A stretch of DNA of 64,000 bases from JADLGH01 sp964586675 (lineage in GTDB: Bacteria > Desulfobacterota_D > UBA1144 > Nemesobacterales > UBA2774): contig CAZPHQ010000012.1 of assembly GCA_964586675.1 (NCBI GenBank), positions 21,266 through 85,265 of the forward strand, in the 5' to 3' direction. Below are positions 1-8,652 of the stretch, in pieces. Numbering within the stretch: position 1 is the first letter of the stretch; each line of letters starts with the position of its first letter. The notes under the pieces are model-generated. The model was given only the letters and a program-made list of their open reading frames with translations. It made no database searches and was not told the DNA's origin. Position numbers and translations under genes: made by a program.

Positions 1-2
1 AT

Positions 3-233
3 TTCATATTCCTTCACGCGCTCAGCGGGAGGACGATAGGGAAAATGCTGATGAAGATACGGGTGATAAACAGCGAAGGTGAAGACGTAGGGGTATGGGA
101 TTCATTTATAAGATGGGTCGGTTATTTTATCTCGGCCGTGGTGATGCTCGCGGGCTTTTTCTGGGCGGCATTCGATTCGGAAGGCCAGGCGTGGCACGAC
201 AAGATGGCCGGCACGTATGTTGTAAAGGATTAA
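3..233 (+). CDS. RDD family membrane protein, C-terminal part (5' cut by window edge)
   Basis: The frame is open from base 3, and the residues before the first ATG at 45 (HALSGRTIGKMLMKIRVI) read as normal protein, so the gene starts outside the window and the ATG is internal. The Gly-Arg-Thr-x-Gly-Lys stretch, one hydrophobic segment (YFISAVVMLAGFFWAAF) and the ending WHDKMAGTYVV fit the last third of an RDD-domain protein. RDD proteins are small integral membrane proteins of uncertain, probably transport-related function. It ends 8 bases before gshA and may share its transcript. Confidence 0.75.
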   Translation, partial: FIFLHALSGRTIGKMLMKIRVINSEGEDVGVWDSFIRWVGYFISAVVMLAGFFWAAFDSEGQAWHDKMAGTYVVKD

Positions 234-241
234 TATCTTAA

Positions 242-1513
242 ATGAAAAAACTAAAGGAAATTAACGCGAAAATATCTGAAAACCGGGGGAAGCTTGAATC
301 CTGGGCCCTGGGGAAGGCGGAAAAGGAGTTCGTTCCGCTCTATTCCTCTGTCGACCTCCGAATATCGGATCACAAGATAGCACCTGTCGATACGAACATA
401 TTCCCCGCGGGGTTCAACAACCTCTCAGAGGAATCGAGGGACAGGGCATCTCAGCTGTTCAAGGCCTACTTCAAACAAAAACACCCGAACGTAAAAAACA
501 TAACAATCATTCCAGAGCTGCACACGAGGAATCCCTTCTACTGGGAAAACGTTTCCGTGCTGAGGTCCATAATCACGAAGATCGGCTACTCCGTCGACAT
601 AGGTATCGTGAGCGACGACTTCACACAGGACAGCGCGACATTCAAGGCGCAGGGCGGGGAAGACGTCGTCGCGTATAAAGTGAAAAAGGAAGACCACAGG
701 GTCTTCACCTCGAACTCTGTCCCCGACCTTCTCCTGATAAACAACGATTTTTCCGAGAAGTGTCCCAAATCTCTCAACGACATAATTCAGCCTGTGGAGC
801 CGCCCGTCGAGATCGGCTGGCACACCAGGCGGAAGAGCGTTCACTTCGAGTTCTACAACATGCTCGCGCGCGAGGCGGCGGAGATTATCGGCATGGACCC
901 GTGGATCATTACCGTCGAGACCGGGCCCGTCGAGGGGGTCGATTTCGACGACCCGGCCGACCGCGAAAGGGTCGCCTCCGTAGCCGGCGAAATGCTCGGA
1001 GGCCTCGAAAAGGAATATAAGGCGCGGGGCGTGAGCGACAAGCCCTACCTCTTCCTCAAGAGTAACTCGGGCACGTACGGCATGGCCGTTATAAGCGTAT
1101 CCGGTCCCGAAGAGATAAGGAGCCTTAACGCCGAGGGCAGAAAGCGCATGCGCGTGAGCAAGGGCGGAAAGCCTGTCCGCGATATAGTCATACAGGAGGG
1201 CATACCGACTACGCTCGTCCACGGCGCGGACGCCGCCGAGCCCGTCTTTTACCTCGTCAATGCAAAGGTCGCCGGAGGGTTCCTCCGGATAAACAGCGGC
1301 AAGAGCGGCCTCGAGAATCTTAACACGCGCGGCATGGAGTTCGCCCCGCTCTACTACCAGGGGGCGCCTGTCGAGCCGGGGTCGGAATGCGTGATATGCT
1401 CCCCCGCGCACGAGCTCGTCTCCTGCATAGCCAGCATAGCAGCCGGTTACGAAATAGAGGAAATACTCAGGGAGGGCGGATGCAAGGAAGACGAAACCGG
1501 GGCGCGCGCCTGA
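242..1513 (+). CDS. gshA: Glutamate-cysteine ligase, ferrooxidans-type (ATP-grasp-like)
   Basis: Predicted to make gamma-glutamylcysteine, the first step of glutathione synthesis. At 423 aa it matches the GshA family first named from Acidithiobacillus ferrooxidans, not the longer E. coli or plant-type enzymes. Recognisable blocks are the N-terminal FPAGFNNL and IPELHTRNPFYWENV and a C-terminal nucleotide-binding half (YLFLKSNSGTYGMAV, then VIQEGIP near residue 320). The ATG lies about 12 bases after AAAGGA, so the ribosome binding site is loose. No glutathione synthetase (gshB) is adjacent; the next gene is convergent. The family call comes from remembered blocks, not alignment. Expected location is the cytoplasm. 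Confidence 0.85.
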   Translation: MKKLKEINAKISENRGKLESWALGKAEKEFVPLYSSVDLRISDHKIAPVDTNIFPAGFNNLSEESRDRASQLFKAYFKQKHPNVKNITIIPELHTRNPFYWENVSVLRSIITKIGYSVDIGIVSDDFTQDSATFKAQGGEDVVAYKVKKEDHRVFTSNSVPDLLLINNDFSEKCPKSLNDIIQPVEPPVEIGWHTRRKSVHFEFYNMLAREAAEIIGMDPWIITVETGPVEGVDFDDPADRERVASVAGEMLGGLEKEYKARGVSDKPYLFLKSNSGTYGMAVISVSGPEEIRSLNAEGRKRMRVSKGGKPVRDIVIQEGIPTTLVHGADAAEPVFYLVNAKVAGGFLRINSGKSGLENLNTRGMEFAPLYYQGAPVEPGSECVICSPAHELVSCIASIAAGYEIEEILREGGCKEDETGARA

Positions 1514-1534
1514 TGTAATTTTCCGGGCGGCGTA

Positions 1535-1566
1535 ACAGGGGCCTGAAAGCCTCGGCTCCTGTTTTC
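1535..1566. terminator. Rho-independent terminator between convergent gshA and clcA
   Basis: ACAGGGGCC (1535-1543) pairs with GGCTCCTGT (1554-1562), with one G-U pair and a 10-base loop, and is followed by a T-run on the + strand. It serves gshA and overlaps the clcA stop codon at 1565-1567. Confidence 0.6.
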
Positions 1567-2917
1567 ACTTTTTCGCCAGATTCAGGGTCCTTCTCAGAAG
1601 CACTGTATATATCGGCTTCCCGCCGAGCCCTTCGGCTACGACGGTTGCCGTGAGGCATGTGATTATGAGCGGAAGTATGAGGAAATAATTCCCCGTCATC
1701 TCAATCGTAAGCGCGATGCCTGTGAGCGGGGCCCTGACAGTAGCGCAGAAGAGGGCCGCCATGCCGGCCACGGCGAACAGCTCGGGCTTTATCCCAAACT
1801 CCGGGACGAATACTCCCGCATAATGCCCGAACCACATCCCGAAGAGGGTCCCGAGCGCCAGCATCGGGGCGAAGATACCCCCTGGCGCGCCCGAGCCGTA
1901 GCTTATCATTGTTGTTCCAAACCTTGCCGCGAACAATATCAACAGCATCATGACGGGAAAGCTCCCCGAGATGGCCTCGGGTATGATCTCATATCCCCCG
2001 CCTATAGTGTCGGGGAAAAACCATGCGAGAAGACCTATCAATCCGCCCACGAGAAGGCCCGTCAGAGAAAAGAGATAACCCTTCAGGTTCGCGAAAAAAT
2101 CGAGCGTTTTAACGAGAAGGAAATTGAAGAGGACGCCAAATACGCCGAACAGAATTCCGAATACGAGGAAGAGCCAGAGGGACGAGAGGGCGGGGGCGGG
2201 GAGCATTATCATAGGGATGTCGGGCTGCTGGCCCATTATCGCGCGGAGAGCGATGTCGGAAGCGGCTGACGCCACGAGCACGGCCTGAACCGAGAGGAAG
2301 TTGTATTTGAACTCGGGGCGCATCTCCTCGAATACGAACAGGATGCCCGCAAGGGGAGCGTTGAACGCAGCCGTCAATCCCCCTCCGGCGCCCGCGGCTA
2401 TGAGCGCGTGGGCGTCGTCCTTCGACACTTTAAAGAGGTCGGCTACCATCTTGCCGACGTTCCCGCCCATCTGTATCGTCGGCCCCTCGCGGCCGAGCAC
2501 CATCCCGCCGCCGAGTGACAAAAGTCCGCCGAAGAATTTTACGGGGAGGACGGCCTTCCATCTTATCGGCCTCACGTCGTCGAGCGCACCCTCTATTTCG
2601 TGAACGCCGCTTCCGCCCGTTTCGGGCGCAGCCTTTCTTACGAGCAGAAACGCGAGGAATACGAGGACGGCGGAAAACAATACGGAGGCGATGACGAGTA
2701 TATAGGACGTTTGCGGGAGGCTGTCCATGAGCACCTGTCTTAACCCGCTGACTTTTTCTATGGAGATCTGAAACAGCGCGCCGAGGGTGCCTGTAAGGAC
2801 GCCGGCTATCGCCGCCCAGAGGAGGAGCGGCGTGCTTTTCTTCTCGGCCGCGAGGAATCTTTGGAGAACCTTTTCCAGCCCTGGGCCGCCGGTCTTCCGC
2901 TCAGAGTGAATATCCAT
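1565..2917 (-). CDS. ClC-family chloride channel/H+ antiporter
   Basis: A 450-aa membrane protein with the three ClC selectivity signatures: GSGVHEIEG (102-110), GREGPTIQMG (142-151) and GAPGGIFAPML in the second half. The gating glutamate (E144, equivalent to E148 of E. coli ClcA) is present, as is the inner proton glutamate in the FEEMRP motif, so a Cl-/H+ exchanger is more likely than a passive channel. There are about ten or more hydrophobic helices and no C-terminal CBS domains; the length matches bacterial ClcA. GGAGGA precedes the ATG. It is expected in the inner membrane, in acid or anion homeostasis. It is monocistronic and convergent with gshA. Confidence 0.93.
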   Translation of the reverse strand: MDIHSERKTGGPGLEKVLQRFLAAEKKSTPLLLWAAIAGVLTGTLGALFQISIEKVSGLRQVLMDSLPQTSYILVIASVLFSAVLVFLAFLLVRKAAPETGGSGVHEIEGALDDVRPIRWKAVLPVKFFGGLLSLGGGMVLGREGPTIQMGGNVGKMVADLFKVSKDDAHALIAAGAGGGLTAAFNAPLAGILFVFEEMRPEFKYNFLSVQAVLVASAASDIALRAIMGQQPDIPMIMLPAPALSSLWLFLVFGILFGVFGVLFNFLLVKTLDFFANLKGYLFSLTGLLVGGLIGLLAWFFPDTIGGGYEIIPEAISGSFPVMMLLILFAARFGTTMISYGSGAPGGIFAPMLALGTLFGMWFGHYAGVFVPEFGIKPELFAVAGMAALFCATVRAPLTGIALTIEMTGNYFLILPLIITCLTATVVAEGLGGKPIYTVLLRRTLNLAKK

Positions 2918-2991
2918 CCATTCCTCCGGGGTTGAAACAATAAAATATAATCCGGTATTCCCGCCGGCGACGAATCCGGGCCGGAGCTAAC

Positions 2992-3420
2992 CTACCAGGC
3001 CGTAACATCGCGGTACGAGATTATCTTTGAAGGGGTTATTCTGACGAGCATCTCGCCCTCCCCGGAATTTCTCTTCCCGTAAGCTTCGGCCTCTGCCTCT
3101 CCCATATACCTTCCCGCTATCCGCACCGCCCAGTGGTAGAGCTCTCCCGGGTCTTCGGACAGCTCGGCTGTGCCCTCTATCATAACGAAAGAGTAGGGCG
3201 GGGCCTGGTCGTCGACGGCCAGGGAGACCCTTGGGTCCCTTTTCAGATTCTTTCCCTTGACGGTTTCGGCCCCGGTCGTGAAAACGAGACTGTCGCCGTC
3301 CAATTCATACCACACGGGTACGACGTGGGGTGAGCCGTCTTTCCTTACAGTCGCGAGCTTGCCGGTTTTCGTCCCCTCCAGCAGGAATTTCCTTCGTTCG
3401 GCATCAGTCATTTCAGGCAT
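2992..3420 (-). CDS. PPOX-class flavin/F420-dependent oxidoreductase
   Basis: A 142-aa single-domain protein of the pyridoxamine-5'-phosphate-oxidase-like split-barrel fold (Rv1155-like). Signs are KLATVRKDGSPHVVPVWYELDGD near the N-terminus, KGKNLKRDPRVSLAVDD in the middle and the C-terminal RITPSKIISYR. These proteins bind FMN or F420 and reduce small substrates; F420 use cannot be judged because no F420 biosynthesis gene is in view. It lies between clcA (74-bp gap) and argH (42-bp gap), all leftward, but spacing does not force an operon. Confidence 0.8.
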   Translation of the reverse strand: MPEMTDAERRKFLLEGTKTGKLATVRKDGSPHVVPVWYELDGDSLVFTTGAETVKGKNLKRDPRVSLAVDDQAPPYSFVMIEGTAELSEDPGELYHWAVRIAGRYMGEAEAEAYGKRNSGEGEMLVRITPSKIISYRDVTAW

Positions 3421-3462
3421 GGGAGTCTCCCACCCGGCTTGACCGGGATTAGTTCGAATGTG

Positions 3463-4860
3463 CTACCCTTCTTTTTTCCAGGAAGATATATCCTGTTTTG
3501 CCGTCTCTATCATTTTGAGGACGTTCTCGCCGGCAGTGCCGCCGTAGGACTTTCTGTTCCCGACGGACCCATCGAGCGTGATATAATCGAAGAGGTCCTC
3601 GTCGAATATTTTGGAGAACATCTTGTACTCGGAGATGTGAAGGTTAAGAAGCTCCCTCCCTTTTTCCTCGGCGTAACCGACTATCTTCCCTGTCACCTCG
3701 TGGGCCTGCCTGAACGGCATCCCCTTTCGCGTGAGATAGTCCGCGATGTCTGTCGCCGTGATGAACCCCTCGCCGAGCGCCTTAGCCATGCTGTCCTTTT
3801 TGAACTCTATCGCGTGCAGCATTTCGTGAAACACGGCGAGGCACGACTTCACGGTGTCGGCAGCGTCGAACATCGGTTCTTTATCTTCCTGCATGTCCCT
3901 GTTGTAGGAGAAGGGGAGGCCTTTCATTATCGTCAGGATCGCCATCAGGTCGCCATATACTCGGCCTGTTTTTCCGCGTATGAGCTCGGCCATGTCGGGG
4001 TTTCTCTTCTGCGGCATTATGCTGGAGCCGGTCGTGAACTCGTCGCCCAAGTCCACAAAGCCGAACTCCTTCGTCGACCAAAGAACGAGCTCCTCCGAAA
4101 TCCTGCTCAAATGCGTCATAAGGTTTGCCGAAACCGATATGAACTCTATTATGAAGTCCCTGTCACTCACCGTATCGATGCTGTTTCGCGTTACCTTCGG
4201 GAATCCGAGCAGCGAGGCCGTTTGCTGCCTGTCTATCGGGAATGTCGTCCCCGCCCCCGCGCCGGCGCCGAGCGGCATCACGTTCACCCTTCCGAAGCAG
4301 TCTATGTATCTCTCCATGTCGCGCTTGAGCATCTCGAACAGTGCGAGGAGGTGATGTGAAAGTAGAACCGGCTGCCCCCTCTGCATGTGGGTATAAAGCG
4401 GGAGTATCGCGCCGAAGTTCTTTTCCGCGAGGTCGACGAGCCGTTCCGAGACGAGCTCCAGGAGCTCTATTATCTCGCTTATTTCCCTTCTGAGGTAGAG
4501 CCTCATGTCGAGGGCGATCTGGTCGTTCCGGCTCCTGCCGGTATGAATTTTTCCGCCGACCTCGCCTATTTTTTCGATGAGCCTCTTTTCGATGTTGAGG
4601 TGGATGTCTTCGTACTCTTCCCTGAACGGGAACTTCCCGCTCTCGATCTCCTTTTCGATCTGGCGGAGCCCCTTTATTATCTTCTCGGCCTCGTTCTTGG
4701 GTATGATGCCGTTTTCGGCCATCATGCCGGCGTGCGCGATGCTCCCTTCGATGTCTTCCCTGTAGAGCCTCTTGTCGAAGTCTATCGACGCAGAGAATTT
4801 CTCGGCCACCTTGTGTGTGCCTTTCTTGAACCTTCCGGCCCATGGTTTCTTGTTGATCAC
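3463..4860 (-). CDS. argH: Argininosuccinate lyase
   Basis: Catalyses argininosuccinate to arginine plus fumarate, the last step of arginine biosynthesis. The 465-aa length is normal. The fumarase/aspartase-superfamily signature GSSIMPQKRNPD carries the catalytic serine loop, and the N-terminal KPWAGRFKKGTHKVAEKFSA and the TGRSRNDQIALDMRLYLR segment are typical of ArgH. Its pathway partners argC and argG are in the same window but 14 and 28 kb away in separate units, so the arginine pathway is dispersed here. Cytosolic tetramer in known relatives. Confidence 0.97.
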   Translation of the reverse strand: MINKKPWAGRFKKGTHKVAEKFSASIDFDKRLYREDIEGSIAHAGMMAENGIIPKNEAEKIIKGLRQIEKEIESGKFPFREEYEDIHLNIEKRLIEKIGEVGGKIHTGRSRNDQIALDMRLYLRREISEIIELLELVSERLVDLAEKNFGAILPLYTHMQRGQPVLLSHHLLALFEMLKRDMERYIDCFGRVNVMPLGAGAGAGTTFPIDRQQTASLLGFPKVTRNSIDTVSDRDFIIEFISVSANLMTHLSRISEELVLWSTKEFGFVDLGDEFTTGSSIMPQKRNPDMAELIRGKTGRVYGDLMAILTIMKGLPFSYNRDMQEDKEPMFDAADTVKSCLAVFHEMLHAIEFKKDSMAKALGEGFITATDIADYLTRKGMPFRQAHEVTGKIVGYAEEKGRELLNLHISEYKMFSKIFDEDLFDYITLDGSVGNRKSYGGTAGENVLKMIETAKQDISSWKKEG

Positions 4861-5036
4861 GCTCGGCCTCCGCTTTAAGCCTTTATATTACCGTGATTTT
4901 AACGGCCTTAGAATATCGGGATGGTGAAACCTTCCTTGACGGTTCTACGCAGTTCGAATCTCCCTCGGCAGTAAATGTATAATAACATTATGATCGTTCA
5001 AAAATCTGAGTGTATTATGACCGCCCGGGAGACGAC

Positions 5037-5549
5037 ATGGACGTATTCGAATGTGTGAGAACCCTGAGCTCGATCAGGAGCTATATAGCCGGAGAAGTCC
5101 CCGACGAAATAATCGCGGAGGTGATGGAGGCGGGAAGGCTCGCTCCGAGCGCCCGAAACGAGCAGCCGTGGGAGTTTATACTCGTCACCGACCCCGACAT
5201 CCTGGAAGCGCTCGAAAAATACTGCACAAGCGGAAGGTTCGTATCCGAGGCGGCGTTTGCGGTCGTCGTACTGACCGACCCTTCGAACAAATGGCACGAG
5301 ATAGACACGACACGCGCGGTGCAGAACATGGTGCTCACGGCATGGGGGCGGAAGCTCGGCTCCTGCTGGATTGGGATGATAGATAAAAAGGGCCTTGCGG
5401 ATTATCTCGGCATTCCGAAGTCCCTTAACATACTGACCGTACTCCCCTTCGGATACTTCGACGAAAGGCTCGCCGGCCACGAGAAGAACCGGAAGCTCCC
5501 GAGAGAAGTTTTTCACCTGAACAGGTTCGGCGTAAGGCCGCGGGGGTAG
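5037..5549 (+). CDS. Nitroreductase family protein
   Basis: About 170 aa, FMN-dependent NAD(P)H nitroreductase fold. The opening VFECVRTLSSIRSYIAGEVPDEII and the APSARNEQPWEFI motif are the flavin-binding N-terminal signatures; the middle MVLTAWGRKLGSCWIG and the ending LPREVFHLNRFG fit the small nitroreductase subgroup. I chose the ATG at 5037, which has GGGAG seven bases upstream, over an in-frame GTG at 5010 that has no ribosome binding site. Substrate unknown. A second, larger nitroreductase lies at 24.1 kb and is not a close duplicate. Confidence 0.87.
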   Translation: MDVFECVRTLSSIRSYIAGEVPDEIIAEVMEAGRLAPSARNEQPWEFILVTDPDILEALEKYCTSGRFVSEAAFAVVVLTDPSNKWHEIDTTRAVQNMVLTAWGRKLGSCWIGMIDKKGLADYLGIPKSLNILTVLPFGYFDERLAGHEKNRKLPREVFHLNRFGVRPRG

Positions 5550-5564
5550 AGTAGTCCACGGCGC

Positions 5565-6641
5565 TCAGGAGGGCAGAACGGAAGCGGCGTCGAATTCGGC
5601 GGCGGCCGTGAAGTCCCTCGTAATCATGGCGATCACGAGGTCCTTCGTGCGCCCCGTGGCGTTAAGCGACCCTTCGTGAAAGTGGACCGGCCAGCAGAGG
5701 TTGAAAAGAAGGCCGAGCTTGTAGTCCCTCAAAGCATCTTCCTTCGTGTAGCCGCCGACACCGCCTTCCCCGAGCGCGTCGAGCCACCTGCCGACGGCTT
5801 CGTAGTGATACTTTCTCAGCTCGGATACAGGCTCGCTTCCTGCCGTCAATCTGGCGACGTCGAAAGCCCCCATGCTCTTTATCGCCAGCTGCCAGTCGAT
5901 TATAACCACCCGGTCGTCGGAGCCGGGGCTTCCGAAGAGGAGGTTGTCGGCCCTGAGGTCGCTGTGGACGATAGTCTTCGGGCGCGAGTCTATCTCGCCC
6001 GCCAGCCATGGGGCGTGCCTCCCGAGCTTCTCTCCGATGGCGAGCCCGCCGCTCCCGAGGAGCCCTCCGAAGTGCGCTGTGAAGGACCGCCACTTCTCTT
6101 CGTAATCCTGCCACACCGGGTTCTCGTAAGGCATCCAGTCAAATCCGTCAAGCTCAGGGCTGTTCCAGTACCTCGCGTGGAGCTTGCCTATCTCCCCGAT
6201 AATTCCGAGCGCTTCCTCCTCGCTTATTCCCCTGACCTGGTCCCCGGGCCTGAGCGCGCTCATGTCCTCCATCGCGAGAGCGTAGGCCGGGGGCTCCATG
6301 ACGGAGCCGTAGAGGCGCGGGAGCCTCATGGAAACGCCGGGGGCTACGCTCCTGTAGAACATTATCTCTCTCGTGAAGGCGTGGAGCTCTTCGCCCGCTT
6401 CCCTGTAGGATTCCGATTCGGGATCGATCTTAATAACGAGGGACTTCGGCGCTCCGTCTTCTATAACGTCGTAGGTCAGATCCGCCTTCACCACGCTGCT
6501 CATGAATCCCTCGACGCCGCCCAGAGGATGAATTTCGATACCTGTTACGCGGGATTTTCCGATGGAGCCGCCTTCCCTCAGAATGCTGGTCAGCCATTCG
6601 GGGGTTATCTCGTTTACGTGTAGCGGATTCCTTATGCTCAT
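5565..6641 (-). CDS. Aminoglycoside/choline-kinase-like phosphotransferase
   Basis: A 358-aa protein-kinase-like-fold phosphotransferase of the APH/ecdysteroid-kinase-like (EcKL/DUF1679) type. The Brenner-type catalytic motif is clear (TIVHSDLRADNLLFG, with catalytic Asp and metal-binding Asn), followed by the second metal site VVIIDWQ; the N-terminal lobe includes VIKIDPESESYREAGEELHAF. The substrate is unknown. It is the second gene of a leftward pair: its ATG overlaps the stop of the sucrase/ferredoxin-like gene by 4 bases (6638-6641), which implies translational coupling. Confidence 0.8.
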   Translation of the reverse strand: MSIRNPLHVNEITPEWLTSILREGGSIGKSRVTGIEIHPLGGVEGFMSSVVKADLTYDVIEDGAPKSLVIKIDPESESYREAGEELHAFTREIMFYRSVAPGVSMRLPRLYGSVMEPPAYALAMEDMSALRPGDQVRGISEEEALGIIGEIGKLHARYWNSPELDGFDWMPYENPVWQDYEEKWRSFTAHFGGLLGSGGLAIGEKLGRHAPWLAGEIDSRPKTIVHSDLRADNLLFGSPGSDDRVVIIDWQLAIKSMGAFDVARLTAGSEPVSELRKYHYEAVGRWLDALGEGGVGGYTKEDALRDYKLGLLFNLCWPVHFHEGSLNATGRTKDLVIAMITRDFTAAAEFDAASVLPS

Positions 6642-7582
6642 TTTTTCTTCGCGCCGGTCTCTATCATGCTATGCCCCCCGTATATAAAGCCGGAGACGGC
6701 TGATCTTTTGCTGTCGCCGCAGTCCTTGAGGACTTTTACGGAGTGCTTCGATTTGAGGACGTTTACCCTGTGCGCCTCGCCCGTGCTTGTGGACACGAAG
6801 TCGACGGCGATCCCGTCCTTGGTTTTCTTCTCGCGCTGCAGTACGAACTCTGAAATCCCGGTCTTTCCCGTTTCTGTCCGGAGAAAGTATTCCGCCGCCT
6901 GCGCCTCACTGCTGTAGCTCGAGCGTCCGCGAAGGCTCCGGAGATCGATCTCGCCGCGCACGTATTTATCGACTACTTCGTCCAGCTTTTTTCCTTCCCT
7001 CACCCTGCCGTAACATATGCCGTGCGGAAGGCAGACGAACGTCGCCGCGAACCTGTGCCCGCCAATGTGATTTGTCTGCCATACGTTCCGACCGTGCGGT
7101 CCCGCCGCCGCTTCGAGATACACGGGCTTTCCGAATTTCCCGCAGCAGACGTCACGCTCGCCGTTCGTGCATACGATTACCAGAGGCTCCCTTCTCTCGT
7201 ACTTATCTCCCTCAAGAACGGAATCGATATCCAGCGAAAGGAGGTCGTTGTAAGAGCGGAGATTTATTTCGTAAAGCTTCGCGTCCGTATCGGACGAGCG
7301 CGCGATGAAGAGGCTTATTCCTTCCCCGTCACTCCCGTTCCGGCTCACGACCTGAAGGCGTGCGCCCTTCACCGACTTCGAAATTTTCTTCAATTTTTCC
7401 CTGGCAGCCTTCGGGATGGAGCTGTCTTTGTAAGCGTCGCCCGACCACCTGCCCCTATACTCGATCAATATCCAGGCATCCGCCTCGGCCGCGGTGCCGT
7501 ACATCGGCTCCTCCCCGACAAGCGAATCCAAGGCGCATAAAGTGCCTTTCATTTTATCCTTGCTCAATGCACTGCTCCTCAT
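6638..7582 (-). CDS. Sucrase/ferredoxin-like family protein
   Basis: A 314-aa member of the Suc_Fer-like family (thioredoxin-like ferredoxin fold; Pfam Sucrase/ferredoxin-like). The cysteine-bearing block CTNGERDVCCGKFGKPVY and the histidine block HIGGHRFAATFVCLPHG are the family core and could bind a 2Fe-2S cluster, as proposed for relatives. The C-terminal half is less conserved. The function is not established and the sucrase name is historical. It starts a two-gene unit with the phosphotransferase downstream and is divergent from the ROK kinase. Confidence 0.85.
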   Translation of the reverse strand: MRSSALSKDKMKGTLCALDSLVGEEPMYGTAAEADAWILIEYRGRWSGDAYKDSSIPKAAREKLKKISKSVKGARLQVVSRNGSDGEGISLFIARSSDTDAKLYEINLRSYNDLLSLDIDSVLEGDKYERREPLVIVCTNGERDVCCGKFGKPVYLEAAAGPHGRNVWQTNHIGGHRFAATFVCLPHGICYGRVREGKKLDEVVDKYVRGEIDLRSLRGRSSYSSEAQAAEYFLRTETGKTGISEFVLQREKKTKDGIAVDFVSTSTGEAHRVNVLKSKHSVKVLKDCGDSKRSAVSGFIYGGHSMIETGAKKK

Positions 7583-7683
7583 ACCCTGATTGATTTCATT
7601 CCCCGGGCTTATTTACAATATGAGAACAATCGACGATATTTTACAGCATCGCGATGAATATTTAACTGCGGGCCGGGAATCGC

Positions 7684-8640
7684 ATGGGAAGAATGGTTAT
7701 AGGAGTCGACATCGGCGGGACGAACCTGAGGGGCGCTCTCGTTACGCCCGAGGGCGGCATACTGAAGCAGCTCAGGATCGCTTCCGACGCGGACGACGGG
7801 ATAGACACTGTCGTCGATAACCTCGCGAGACTCGTAAACGAGCTCAGCGGGGAAGGAGACGTTTCAGGCGTCGGTGTCGGCATTGCGGGCGTCATAGACT
7901 CCAAGGCCGGGGTCATCACGCAGGCCCCCAATATCGCGAAAGTCGTAAACTATCCGATACGCGATAACCTCGTAAAGAAACTCGGCAGTAATATAAATGT
8001 AGTCATAGAAAACGACGCCAACTGCGCGGCGCTCGGCGAATGGTGGATGGGCGCGGGGAAGGACGCTGCCTCCATCGTAATGATAACCCTGGGCACCGGG
8101 GTCGGCGGCGGGATCATACTCGACGGCAAGCTCTGGAGCGGGGCCGACGGCATGGGAGGGGAGGTCGGCCACATGACTATCTACCCCGACGGCGCCCTCT
8201 GCAACTGCGGGAACCATGGCTGCCTCGAAAGCTGCGCCTCGGCGACGGCAATTAGAAGGATGGTCAGGGAAACGCTCGCCGAGCCGGGAGTCGAAACTAT
8301 ACTCAGTGATATAGCTTCGAAAACCGACCCCGACGACATGCCAGAGGCTGTGATGAGCGCCGCTCTCAAGGGCGACGCGGCCTCGATAAGGATATGGGAG
8401 CGGTTCGGTATCGCCCTCGGAATAGGCATGGCGAGCCTCGTAAATATTCTCAATGTCGAAATGATAGTCCTCGGCGGCGGGGTTGCCAGGGCGTGGGATA
8501 TGTTCATCGGCCCTGCCAAGGCAGAGCTTAAAAAACGGGGACTGAGGGCACCGGCGGAAAGGGTGAGAGTGGAAAGGGCCAGGCTCGACGGCGACGAGGG
8601 GATTACAGGCGCGGCCTACCTGGCGCTGGGCGGGCGTTGA
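7684..8640 (+). CDS. ROK-family glucokinase
   Basis: A 318-aa sugar kinase. The N-terminal phosphate loop GVDIGGTNLRGALV (6-19), the ENDANCAALGEWWMGAG segment with the catalytic Asp, GTGVGGGIILDG, and the ROK zinc signature CNCGNHGCLES are all intact. Glucose phosphorylation to glucose-6-phosphate is the most likely activity, though N-acetylmannosamine or other hexoses are possible in this family. The start is the ATG at 7684; a second ATG nine bases on is an alternative. It is monocistronic and convergent with tilS (12-bp gap). It may feed the gap-pgk-fbaB set at 19-23 kb. Confidence 0.88.
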   Translation: MGRMVIGVDIGGTNLRGALVTPEGGILKQLRIASDADDGIDTVVDNLARLVNELSGEGDVSGVGVGIAGVIDSKAGVITQAPNIAKVVNYPIRDNLVKKLGSNINVVIENDANCAALGEWWMGAGKDAASIVMITLGTGVGGGIILDGKLWSGADGMGGEVGHMTIYPDGALCNCGNHGCLESCASATAIRRMVRETLAEPGVETILSDIASKTDPDDMPEAVMSAALKGDAASIRIWERFGIALGIGMASLVNILNVEMIVLGGGVARAWDMFIGPAKAELKKRGLRAPAERVRVERARLDGDEGITGAAYLALGGR

Positions 8641-8652
8641 AGCATGGTCATC

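Noticed and set aside
425..1411. Long minus-strand frame opposite gshA
   Set aside because: Shadow of gshA in GC-rich DNA; no family features and the + frame has clear GshA blocks. The same applies to long antisense frames over argH, katG, argG, par genes and others.
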